NCBI RefSeq assembly: GCF_019649055.1
Contig: NW_026570356.1
Location: forward strand, 186,001 to 250,000
Reading direction: 5' to 3'
Length of the DNA: 64,000 bases
DNA from: Paramacrobiotus metropolitanus
Lineage: Eukaryota > Tardigrada > Eutardigrada > Parachela > Macrobiotidae
A model generated the notes under the pieces. It saw only the letters and a program-made list of their open reading frames with translations. It was not told the origin of the DNA and searched no databases. The position numbers and the translations under genes are program-made. Of the stretch, positions 32,447 through 41,419 are shown piece by piece; within the stretch, counting starts at the first letter, position 1, and the number at the start of each line of letters is the position of its first letter.

Positions 32447-33487
32447 TTGCACGACGAGAAAGCAGCAGGACATTTGGGATTTGAGAAGACATTGACAGCG
32501 ATTCGACTTCGATATTACTGGAAGAGGATGAGTACAGATGTGAAGAATTACATACTCGCCTGCCAAGGATGTCAGTTTCGTAAAACACCGAGGAAATGCC
32601 CGCCCGGAAAACTGCAGGAGATTAAAGTGGGACACCCGTTTTTCCGAGTCTACGCCGACCTGAAGGGACCATTGTTACCAACGAAGAAACGCGGATATAA
32701 GTACATAGCGGTGTTTATTGACCAGCTGACGAAATATGTGATTGCGGTACCAATGAAGACGGCAACGGCTAAAGAGTTCGCAAAAGTGTTCGTGAAGCAC
32801 GTGATATTGGTACACGGAGCACCGCACATCCTGCATTCGGATCGCGGACGACACTTCACAGCTGAAGTATTGGCAAAGGTCACCAATGTGTTTAAGATAA
32901 AACACACATTCGGAACGGCATATCATCCGGAAGGTCAAGGCCAAGTTGAAAGACAGATGCAAACGATTGCGGATGGCTTGGCACAGTACCTGAAAGCGGG
33001 AAATGAACGAAAGTTTAACAAGTATCTCCCATACGTTATTTCGGCGATGAATAGAGTCGTGCACACCACAACGGGATATTCAGCATACTATATGCTACAC
33101 GGCAGAGAAATGACAATGCCGGAAGATGTGGTCACAAAAACGAATATACTCGATGATTACGGGACTCCAGACGAATGGGTGGAGACCATGAAAAAGAACT
33201 TGACCTTTGCCGAAGAAGTGGCGAAATGCAATAATAAAGATGCTTATGAGAAGAATGCGGAAATTTACAATAAGAAGTCAGAACCGAACTTCAAAGTGGG
33301 AGATTTTGTACTGATACGATTACCAAAGGATACGAAACAGGGAAGAAGGAAAACCAATCGGACTTTAAATCGAAATACGATAAAGTGTGGAAGATTCTTA
33401 GTTTCCCGCGAACAAACGAGGCAGAGGTTATTGAGCAGAATCCGAAGAAGGAAGCGGATCAAAAAGTGGTTTCGATTGATCGGTTAA
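32447..33487 (+). CDS. pol: Pol part 3: integrase HHCC and DDE core
   Basis: It begins within the zinc-binding HHCC domain (HDEKAAGHLGF ... CQGCQF) and holds the full catalytic core with D, D and E at 32,657 (YADLKG), 32,840 (HSDRGRHF) and 32,948 (GQVERQ). The frame is -1 relative to RT-RNase H. I see no good slippery heptamer at the join, so I favour a one-base loss or assembly error near 32,432 over programmed shifting. Native coding leaves this frame near 33,340, so the Arg-rich end of this open frame is probably spurious. Confidence 0.88.
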   Translation: MHDEKAAGHLGFEKTLTAIRLRYYWKRMSTDVKNYILACQGCQFRKTPRKCPPGKLQEIKVGHPFFRVYADLKGPLLPTKKRGYKYIAVFIDQLTKYVIAVPMKTATAKEFAKVFVKHVILVHGAPHILHSDRGRHFTAEVLAKVTNVFKIKHTFGTAYHPEGQGQVERQMQTIADGLAQYLKAGNERKFNKYLPYVISAMNRVVHTTTGYSAYYMLHGREMTMPEDVVTKTNILDDYGTPDEWVETMKKNLTFAEEVAKCNNKDAYEKNAEIYNKKSEPNFKVGDFVLIRLPKDTKQGRRKTNRTLNRNTIKCGRFLVSREQTRQRLLSRIRRRKRIKKWFRLIG

Positions 33488-34173
33488 AGCCGTGGCATCC
33501 GCCGCTACCCGATGCAAATGTACCAAAGTGTACCCGAAACGATGTGGAGCAACTCGTTGAACCACGCCCCGAGGTAGCAGAGCGCACCTCCCGGACAGAG
33601 CCTTTTTTCGAGCCACCTCTGCTACCTGAAATGGAGAATGTTAACGGGAAGGAAAGTGAACTAGAACGAAGTCCGAAAAATGACTCAGTCACACAACAGA
33701 AACCATTTTTCGAACCACGCCCTCTGCTACCGGATACAAGCGGAGATAAACCGAAACAGAAGAGAGGAAGAAAAAGGAAAGAGGACAAAGATTTTGAAAC
33801 TGCAGTTACAGTTAAGCTGAACGCAGAAGCTGGAAACTTGGCAGAAAGGTCACTGGAAAAAGATACCGAACCGAGTTCCAAAGTACCAGAGCGTACTTCC
33901 AAAAAGGACTTGCAACAATCCTTTTTCGAACCACGCACTGCTACCGACAATGAAAATGACCTCATAAAAAAGCGAAAAGAGGCAATAGAGGCGGTCAAAA
34001 CAAAGGCAGAACAATTGGGCCGCGATATAGCGAAAGCAATCAATGAGCGAAAGGTCAAGCAGAAGAAGAAGAAACCAACTCCTACGGAACTGCTAACCCA
34101 GAAAGGCGAACCTGAGGACGCAGCCGAGAAAGAACTCCTGGATCGGATAACTAAAGGACGCGAAAACAAATAA
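33340..34173 (+). CDS. pol: Pol part 4: integrase C-terminal domain and charged tail
   Basis: It continues the integrase C-terminal region (SKYDKVWKILSFPRTN, VSIDRLKPWHPP), the SH3-like part of Ty3 integrases, after another -1 offset near 33,335-33,345. Then comes a Lys/Glu-rich tail with three FFEP repeats (EPFFEPPLLP, KPFFEPRPLLP, SFFEPRTAT) and a basic stretch RGRKRKEDK that could be a nuclear-localisation signal. No chromodomain is recognised. It ends at TAA 34,171. Confidence 0.75.
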   Translation, partial: GKKENQSDFKSKYDKVWKILSFPRTNEAEVIEQNPKKEADQKVVSIDRLKPWHPPLPDANVPKCTRNDVEQLVEPRPEVAERTSRTEPFFEPPLLPEMENVNGKESELERSPKNDSVTQQKPFFEPRPLLPDTSGDKPKQKRGRKRKEDKDFETAVTVKLNAEAGNLAERSLEKDTEPSSKVPERTSKKDLQQSFFEPRTATDNENDLIKKRKEAIEAVKTKAEQLGRDIAKAINERKVKQKKKKPTPTELLTQKGEPEDAAEKELLDRITKGRENK

Positions 34174-34709
34174 CCCTCATGAATATGAATAATGGGGTCC
34201 ACTTCATTAAAAATAGGAGTTGGGAAGGCATAAAGGTCACACGACGCAAAGCGGCCAATCGTTATTGTTTTCGTTGCTAGCCAGAAAGATCATCAATTTG
34301 AAAGGTCATCAGACTTAGACTGAATCATGCGGTAGAAGTGAACAACGAAAAGGTCACATAATTCGGAATCATCAGAAAAGTCGAAAGGTCCTCAAATTCG
34401 TCAGGACGGTCTTCATAAAGGTTATTCGGGACGAAAGGTCATCAGAAATTGTCGCCCAGTCGAAAGGTTGTGAAATCGACGGAAGAACAAACGGAAGAAG
34501 TGAACGATCATTCGAAAGGTCACTAGACTCCAACTGGAATTCAAACTAAAAAGAAAAGGTCAAGAGGATTCGGAAAAACGCGGGAACAAAGGTCATGAGA
34601 CTCCAGACGAGGTTGTTATGGCAAAGGTCAGACATTTGAAGAAGCCGAAAGGTCAAATAACTGAAGACTAAAAAGGTAAAGTGACCAATGATCCAAAGGT
34701 TAAGCGCAA
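34174..34709 (+). promoter_or_regulatory. Post-pol region dense in AAAGGTCA
   Basis: Non-coding by eye. About a dozen AAAGGTCA or one-base variants occur, nearly all on the + strand (e.g. near 34,232, 34,301, 34,349, 34,434, 34,516), opposite to the leader array. Confidence 0.7.
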
Positions 34710-35552
34710 ATGAACTTAAAGGTCAAATATCAAATGAACCAAGTGTCAAGTGAAAGGTCAAGTGGCAGACCGCCTGAAGGTCACGGGACTTTCACAGAAA
34801 AATTCGAACAGCCTAAAGGTCAAAAGACGTCTGGAACCGTGGAAAAGGAAGCGCAACCTAAAAGTCAAGAGAATTCCTTGTCTACAGAACAACCGAAAGG
34901 TCACGAGACCTTGAAAGAAGGGAGGAAAGAAAAGGCCGTGCTCCCCATGGGAAAAGCGGCAGTGGATTCAGAAGCGGACTCCGCGCGACAGGTGGTTCAA
35001 AAGATCGTTGTTTACACTGTTGAAAGAGCCTTCAGCGACGTAGAAACCGAAAGCTCAAGAGATTCCACTGGCGACCGAGATATCGGAAGGTCACGAGACT
35101 TTGCCACAAGAAAAGAAGACCGGTGAACCGAAATCGGCTCAGTCATCGTCCGGTTCGTTGGCGAAGCTGAAGATTGTCGAGACAGAGGAAACGGACCCAA
35201 CGGACTCGGCATTATCCCCCCCAGAAACCGGAAACCAGTGGTACACAAGCGAAATACATACCGACCTACATGTCCGAAGCACCACTGGATGATAACAACA
35301 GGACATGGCGAGAAATCAGTAGTGCCTTCGAACGGGAGATGTAAAGCGTGGAGAGTCGCCATAACGGATGCAGCAATTGACAATATCAGCGGAACAAACG
35401 CAGTGACATTGACTGACCTTTTGGACTGCATGGCTGTCGATTTCGAAACGTAAAAATTGAATATCAGAAAAGACGGGGAATGGTCCAGAAAAGCTGTTGA
35501 ATGTTTGAATATCGACGGAGCACTTGAATTGGTGGAAACGTCAAAAGCGTGA
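34710..35552 (+). pseudogene. Third ORF (accessory, env position), broken
   Basis: From ATG 34,710 a hydrophilic frame with repeated PKG(Q/H) units (QPKGQKT, QPKSQEN, QPKGHET) runs to TGA 35,124. The same frame reopens for a more conserved-looking stretch (CPKHHW, CKAWRVAITDAAIDNISG, LTDLLDCMAVDFE), crosses TAA 35,451 and continues to TGA 35,550. At 35,101-35,292 the +1 frame reads more naturally, so compensating indels are likely. No signal peptide, transmembrane segment or envelope signature is visible; position alone is not evidence for env. Function unknown. Confidence 0.5.
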
Positions 35553-35740
35553 AAGGTCACCATGTGAGAATGAGCTTAATAATGAAACGTGAAAGGTCAT
35601 CACGTTAAAGTACTGAAAAGGTCACTAGAAGTGACTACGAGGGTTAAGTATAAAGGTCACGTAACATATCATTGAAACTGTACGCGTGTATTTTGTTGTT
35701 TTCAGCGTTTATAGCACAGAATTAGAAAGGATAAAGAAAC

Positions 35741-36215
35741 CATGTGGATTATTATTGGGGTTGAAATTGATTCGGTCTATAAAGCCGGCCCCAAGGGAGT
35801 TGCTACGGCAGTTAGCCGGCTCTCCTCTCTAAGCGACTCAGTGTTATAAATGCACAAGAGAAACTACAGTAACCAAGCCGGATCTCTTGAAGACGAAAGT
35901 GGGCCACAAGCGGCGAAAAAGAGAAAGACAACAGGTGGAATATTGATGAGGTTAACTTAATGCGGCAACCAGCCGGCCTCATTAGGGTTGTTACGGTAAA
36001 CTATGCCGGCACTCTTTTCAAGCGATTCAGTGTTAAAATTCAACGAGAAAAACCACGGTAACCAAGCCGGATTTCTCGTACCGACGTGGGCCACAAGCGG
36101 CGAACAAGATTGAAAGATGTTATGTGGATTTTCATGGGGTAAACTTAATGCGGTAACTAGCCGGCCCCATCAGAGATGCTACGGTAAACTTTGCCGGCAC
36201 TCTGGCCGCTCGAGG
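35741..36215 (+). repeat. Imperfect direct repeats in the 3' region, about 180-bp period, 2.5 copies
   Basis: Units start near 35,741, 35,935 and 36,118. Shared pieces are 'atgtggatt.tt.atgggg', 'gccggcc', 'tgctacggtaaactttgccggcactct', 'cagtgtta' and 'gtgggccacaagcggcgaa'. The third unit is truncated. Such 3' repeats occur in large LTR elements; role unknown. Confidence 0.8.
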
Positions 36216-36997
36216 CATGTTGAAGTTGGATGTGCGACGGAAAGGTCAAATCAAGTCTTTACCAGGGAGGCAAGCAAAGAAGTGCTTGAAAGCCGCAGAA
36301 AATTGGCTAAGTTCCTCCATGACCGTTGATGAAAGTTTGAAGAAAAGTTGGATGACCTTTGGGATCATTACCGCCCAGGAGAGTCATCGTATCGGAATTC
36401 AAGTCGCATGACCTTTGGGACCATTAACCCAAAACGAGTCGCACATCTCAACGGATCATCTTCATACGGGATGACCTTTACCAGGGAGGAAGCGAACGAC
36501 GCTTGTCTTCATTGACGTCCCTCCATGACCTTTATGGATCCCATTTTGAAGTCGTACAATTGATACGCACCTTATTCCAAAGACGAAGCAGTATTCCTAA
36601 GTCGTACTTGATACGCACCTGATTCTCAAGCGGATTGTGATGAAGTCGCACTACGGATGCGCGGAATTGCTCAACAGAGCGGAATGGGCCAATGTGCGGA
36701 AAACGGTGGACAGGACCTGTGACCTTTACGAGTCAGAAATGGAGGATCCTAGTCTACATTTGATTAATACTTTTGTTGATCTGTTTAACTGTTGATCTGT
36801 TTTATGATAGTATTTTTATAATTGGATCTCTTTATTCACATCGTATTAAATGGAATTGTGCCTTTATGGAATTGATGTGATAAAATGGAATAAGAGAATT
36901 TGATGTTTTTGAGCACGCACAGACACTGGCGACCGTCGTTTTCGTGGATTTGGGAGTGTGTCCAGCCTCACAGGAGCTCGGCATCCCCCCAGAGGCA
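36216..36997 (+). promoter_or_regulatory. 3' region with TGACCTTT in leader orientation
   Basis: After one AAAGGTCA at about 36,241, the motif flips to TGACCTTT (near 36,352, 36,409, 36,471, 36,528, 36,720). Non-coding. Small direct repeats occur around 'gacctttgggaycattacc' and 'ttaccagggaggaagc'. No clean polypurine tract precedes the LTR at 36,998. Confidence 0.65.
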
Positions 36998-37345
36998 TGT
37001 GAGCGGGGGTTCACTAGCGTTCACGTCCGCAACGCTACGCCACTGGATTACGTGTCTGTGTTGTGTCTCGCCTCTGATTGGCTTACGTTTTGTTAGTGGG
37101 CGCGGCATAGCACGTGCTGCACAGTGATGCACACTGTTGAATTGGCTCTACGCTTTACGATCGAGCTGCGCCGATCAGTATTGATTTTCTGTTCTCCAGA
37201 CTTTTCAATATTAAAACGTCAGCAATTTACGGTGCGACGTTTTGTGATTTCGCATAGTTCGCAATCCAGATCGTATTGCTCACTTCCGCAGGATAGATTC
37301 TGTTTCTGTCTCTGTCCCTGGATCCATTCTGGATCTAGCATTAGA
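36998..37345 (+). repeat. 3' LTR, 348 bp
   Basis: Identical in length and ends to the 5' LTR with three substitutions, about 99.1% identity, implying a recent insertion relative to substitution clocks. Confidence 0.97.
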
Positions 37346-37407
37346 GGGGAATCGAACCCCGGCTACGTCGTTAGATCCGCGTAGGCAGTACCACTGCACC
37401 ACGGCGC
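37346..37407 (-). pseudogene. tRNA-like gene, 5' portion with A and B boxes, cut by the retroelement
   Basis: The minus strand starts GCGCCGTGGTGCAGTGGTAC, with a perfect A box (TGGTGCAGTGG) and, further on, a perfect B box (GGTTCGATTCC) in a GGGG-TTCGATT-CCCC T-arm. CTACG/CGTAG can pair in the anticodon region, but the intervening loop is 12 nt and a normal 7-nt anticodon loop cannot be drawn. It may therefore be a tRNA pseudogene or tRNA-derived SINE head. The missing 3' acceptor strand lies at 19,361-19,370. Internal Pol III promoters are intact, so transcription would run into the 3' LTR antisense. Confidence 0.6.
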
Positions 37408-37767
37408 AAAGTGTTGAAAATCCTTGAAAGACTTTGTCGCTGTATATGAGCCGCTTCTCTCCTCACATTACGTAGAATTCGAACCATATTCAGTATACAA
37501 TAAAATTATAAACTACTAGCAGTGAATCCAAAGAGTCTTCTTTCAGTAACGGACACAAAGATCAGTGGATTGTCTTCTTATAAATTGTGCCGTGGATTTA
37601 ATTAGTAGCCCAATGTCTGCGTTGCTGTTCGTATTAGCCAGCAGACCTCAGCCGCAACAATCGGTAACAGAAGACAACAAAATAACAGAACTTTGTGCGA
37701 GCCATAACTCTGCACGGTCCGGCAGTATCGGTACGCCGCAATTCATATATGTAATTGCAGTAACACT
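37408..37767. other. Intergenic, no gene seen
   Basis: 5' flank of the tRNA-like sequence; nothing else recognised. Confidence 0.3.
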
Positions 37768-37980
37768 ACCGGGTGGCCCAACAAAATGGCGGTCTCATTT
37801 TTTTGTTTGTGAACCAGTTGTCGTACAGCAAAGGTTTTAGATGCATTATATGACAAGTTTTGTTAGCTACTGAAGGTACAAAAAAAGTTTTTTTGAAAAG
37901 TTGTGACACGCTCGCGAAAAGCTGTGCCAACTGAAATCGTGCAGAAGCCTACTGTGACCCAGCGTTTGAACTCTAGAATT
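37768..37980 (+). repeat. Dispersed repeat B, copy 1
   Basis: From 'accgggtggccca.caaaatggcgg' to 'tgtgacccagcgtttgaactcta'. A reverse-complement copy with small gaps lies at 46,821-47,038. Non-coding; ends not clearly inverted. Confidence 0.75.
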
Positions 37981-38940
37981 TTGTGCTCGCAATGGAGTAG
38001 CGATGCACTGGACTCACTTTTTAAAAAAATGCCGATTTTTTATTATTTTTTTATATTTTTTTATTTTTTAGCATTTTCACTAACATTTTTTTGGTGCCTG
38101 ACAGGCTGCACAACAGGCTGCAACAAAGTAGGCTAATTTTGATGTCTTGCGTAGCTAAGATATTGCAAGTTTGATTTAGGTCCACTATTGCAGCGTCGGT
38201 GAGAAATTGTATTTGAAAATGCTGGTGGGGGACTTCACGAAAATTAAACGTGCGGCGCTCCAGCTCTCCAATTTTTGGACCGAACGCGATGACCAAAATA
38301 CCGCTTCTCTTTAAGTTAATAAACAAGGAACAATTCCTCTATCTGAAATACCAAAGCGACAAATATTGACCTACTAAGCTGAATAATGGCAATTTTTCAG
38401 TTCACTAATGGGGGAATCCAAATTTTCGGTTCTGAAACACCGTCAAAATCCACCTATTTTATTAAAATAAATTACGAAAAAGTTAAATCTTTGTTTACGC
38501 CTAGTATAATTCAGTAATTCTATGTCTTAAACATTTCTCTTTCGAGAAGATTTATTTAATGTGAAATCAATCGGACGTCGGGCGGGGCTAGTGCACTCCG
38601 ATAAACGAGAGCGCCATTTTGTTACGTCACCCGGTATATTGGGTGCATTGTTACGTCACCCGGTATATTGGGTGCATTGGGTGAATGACGTATCACCAGC
38701 CGCCCCCCACCCCCCCACGCACTCAGAAAAAATTTTTTGCAGAATGACGGACTAACAATTTAGCATTCTTAAAAAAATGTTTCATCTGCCATAGTCAACA
38801 GTGAGGGTCCAAACAAAACTAAAAAATTAACGATGTCCTATGCTGCAGTCAATGCAATGCTTCGTACGATTTAATATGAGCCACTACTGCTAAACTGTTA
38901 TTATCGGAAAAGGCTTACCGGTATGACTGTGTGTTCAGTA
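37981..38940. repeat. Intergenic with a 29-bp perfect tandem duplication
   Basis: GTTACGTCACCCGGTATATT plus nine bases occurs twice in direct tandem (38,621-38,649 and 38,650-38,678). The rest is AT-rich with no gene. Confidence 0.6.
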
Positions 38941-39020
38941 TACCGTGATTATCGAATTTGCACCTACCCCCACTACAATGCCCTCCTCCGAAATAAGCCC
39001 ACCTCCCATTTGGTCGCGGA
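38941..39020 (-). mobile_element. Truncated copy of the G-rich MITE
   Basis: It begins TACCGTGATTATCGAATT and continues C-rich, matching the reverse complement of the right end of the element at 1,295-1,576. The other terminus is absent. Confidence 0.55.
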
Positions 39021-39384
39021 GAATGTCTATTGAGCATCCGCGCTGGACTACTGGGCATCATAGATGACGGTGAAGCGACCGCGGCATCCATCCCGGCGAT
39101 GACGGTTAGCTTAATATATCATGCACTTCCGGAACAACGGCCAAAACGTTTTTTATCACAAAAGGAGACTGGAATTTGGTTTTCAGTTCGTAAAGGAGTA
39201 GTAGATTATTAAACACCGGTTGACTGGCACTGGCCGCACTGGAACCGGTACTGTGTCGCGATTCCAGAGCGGCTTCTTCCCATCCAGACTGTGTCTGCCC
39301 TATATTTATCCGCGCTCAGCCTGTAACATGCATTTCGGCATGAATAATATCAGCGAAAAGTCGCGATGAAAACACTGAGCACTG

Positions 39385-39535
39385 GTATGAGTAGTGGTAC
39401 GGGTATGAGTTATGCTTATGAGCAGAAATATGATGACCGGTAGGAACGAAGTATGATTATGATTATGATATGCATTATGATGACTTGCTGAATATGAGTA
39501 GGAATGTAGGATTATGAGTAAATACGAGTACATTA
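39385..39535. repeat. Low-complexity (TATGA)-like repeat
   Basis: Words such as TATGAGT, TATGATTATGA and ATGAGTAGG recur irregularly. Confidence 0.6.
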
Positions 39536-39561
39536 CATATCGAAAACAGTTAGTCACAAGT

Positions 39562-39957
39562 TCACAGCAACGCAATCTCATTTAATGCTGCCGCTCCTTC
39601 CATTGTTCCAAGTACACAAGTGGCGTTGCCTCGCGGATATTTCCAACGATATTCGCTGACGCAGGAACTCATGGGAACGAGATTCACCTGTTTGGACCTG
39701 GAGTCGCTTACCAATTCTTTAATTAGAGCGATGGCCGACTTTCCCCACGGTCCGACAGTTTCGAAGGCTAATGGTGCGAAGATGTATCTTCCCAACAGAT
39801 ACAAGTACAGTCGCACTTTTTTATCTTCGGCCTGCGTTGCGGCGGATCCAGCAGAAGCTGACGTAGATTTTGAGTGAGACAGGGCGACGGTATCGACACA
39901 GGTGACGTCCCACGCCAAGCACATACCGCCAAGCACATACCGTCCCACGCCAAGCAC
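39562..39957 (-). pseudogene. Remnant of an RT-element ORF C-terminus
   Basis: The peptide contains LAWDVTCVDTVA, ASAGSAA, PLAFETVGPWG and YPRGNATCVLGTM. This is the pattern of a domain found after reverse transcriptase in widespread metazoan retroelement ORFs (typically WDVT.VDT ... P.A.ET.GPW ... QRGNA..LG). The same domain is on the + strand at 51,519-52,166. No RT motifs lie nearby. The 5' end is scrambled by a local tandem repeat (39,903-39,958). Confidence 0.7.
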
Positions 39958-39958
39958 A
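39903..39958. repeat. Short tandem repeat, CGTCCCACGCCAAGCACATA-type, about 2.5 copies
   Basis: Direct repeats with one internally shortened unit, lying in the 5' part of the RT remnant and duplicating its CLAWDVT codons. Confidence 0.8.
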
Positions 39959-39959
39959 T

Positions 39960-41410
39960 TATGAGTATGAGGACGAATATGAACATTAGGTAATTACCTA
40001 GCCAAAGAATCATGTGCTGGCAATCGTCTTCCCACCCGTTTTACCATATACTCATGCCATTTATTTAATTTTTTATTTATACCAAAATCTGAATATTCGA
40101 AGAGAAACTGGGTATGTCTGGTGCGGCGTATGTCTCATTTTTTCTCAAACACAGAATTTTCAGAAGTACGAATTTTTTATTGAAGGATATGGAGGAGATC
40201 AATCAGCAAAACTACAAGATGCTCCCCGTGCAGAAAAGTGTTTTCTTCCACACACGCACTCACATACAGTACTTGCTGCTTTGGTCGCTCTTCATGCCAA
40301 CGACGATATAAACACAATCGCTACACATCTACCAGCTACAAAAAGTACGTTCATAATTCATATATGAATACGTGTGTACCCGTCGGAATCCACACAGGAT
40401 AATGCACATTGCAATAATTTTATCAACGTTGCTATAATTTATCAAATCGCAACGGTGCATCATAAAATAATCAAATTCAGTGGCGTCTTTAACCAACATT
40501 CTGAATACGAAGAGGTAGTTTTGGGCGAATTATAAAATTGTTTATAACTGCATACATATGTTATGTAAAATGCGGTCACTCAAGTATCTATACTACTCTG
40601 TATGTATAGTAGCGCTGACCGGCGAAACAAATGTTTAGGCAATCGTTGTGGACTATCTTAACGTAATTATTTTTGGTTAAAAGCGTCTGCTTTCTTTGCT
40701 TATTTATTTGGCCCTCCACCGTCTTTGTGCGAGAATCGGTGTATTGATTTGTCTTTTTGTCTATCTGTAAAGTTTCTTGCTTTTATGTTACATGCTGAAT
40801 GAACATTCATAAGGCTGCTTATAATTATGAAACCTCGAAGAATTCGTGAAAAGGGCTGCCCTTTTGGGACAGCTAATCTTGAACGTTTGTTTACAACATG
40901 GTATAGACGCTAAGCTGGTTAAATAAACAAAACAAATAGATCAGCGCTAGGCTGAAGTTGTGATTGAGCGATTCAATATCTATCTTAAGCGTGTACAATA
41001 AAGATCACTGATGAGATTCGGTAGTATACTCCGTTGTGTTTAAAGTAGGAGAACGTTTATTCATCACGTAAGCCAATCATATACTTCAGAGACTCCGGAT
41101 CCCCGCTAAAATTACCAAGTTCCTGGTTCTCTGGCATTAGGTTAAGTGCCCGTATCGGGACATCTGCAGTGCATTGTTTTCTTAGTGCTCATTTAGCATA
41201 CGGCAGAATGCAGATGTGTTAATACGAATTAGTAATGCCATAGCGTGTATGCGTAATGTAGCCGCTGTTTATGTGGTGCACAGATGCCGCACTGTCTTGT
41301 TGCATTTCGCTGCAGATCCGCTGGCGAATTTAATATTTCGCCAGAATTTCGCTGGTTTGCTGTGACATCTCCTGTCTAGAAGCTGTTTTAATTACTTATC
41401 TGAAAGGTCA
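39960..41410. other. Intergenic, no gene seen
   Basis: AT-rich; short open frames only. One isolated AAAGGTCA occurs at about 41,404. Confidence 0.35.
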
Positions 41411-41419
41411 TGTCCTAGT

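Larger units (their letters stand above)
19375..37345 (+). mobile_element. 18.0-kb Ty3/gypsy-like LTR retrotransposon
   Basis: Two 348-bp LTRs (3 mismatches) enclose a tRNA-iMet primer site, a 1.4-kb leader, gag, a -1 frameshift signal, protease, RT, RNase H and integrase, a third ORF and a long 3' region. The order PR-RT-RH-IN defines Ty3/gypsy. At 17,971 bp it is several times the usual 5-8 kb. Extra length is in a gag coiled-coil extension, an approximately 870-residue region between protease and RT, and 2.8 kb after integrase. AAAGGTCA/TGACCTTT is dense throughout. GGGG flanks both ends, a probable 4-bp target duplication. I see no obvious polypurine tract before the 3' LTR. Five in-frame TAA codons and several frame offsets mean this copy is probably not autonomous as sequenced. 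Confidence 0.95.

Noticed and set aside
34710-35552. Envelope gene
   Set aside because: No signal peptide, hydrophobic fusion segment or transmembrane anchor; position alone is insufficient.
21157-35552. Alternative genetic code (TAA as sense)
   Set aside because: The EEP gene, capsid, RT and integrase frames contain no internal TAA and several frames end at TAA, so a standard code is the simpler reading.
36960-36997. Polypurine tract before the 3' LTR
   Set aside because: The bases before TGTGAG are mixed (C-run and CAGAGGCA), with no clear purine run, so I do not annotate one.
37346-37407. Functional tRNA with an assigned anticodon
   Set aside because: A normal 7-nt anticodon loop cannot be drawn and the 3' acceptor strand is 18 kb away.
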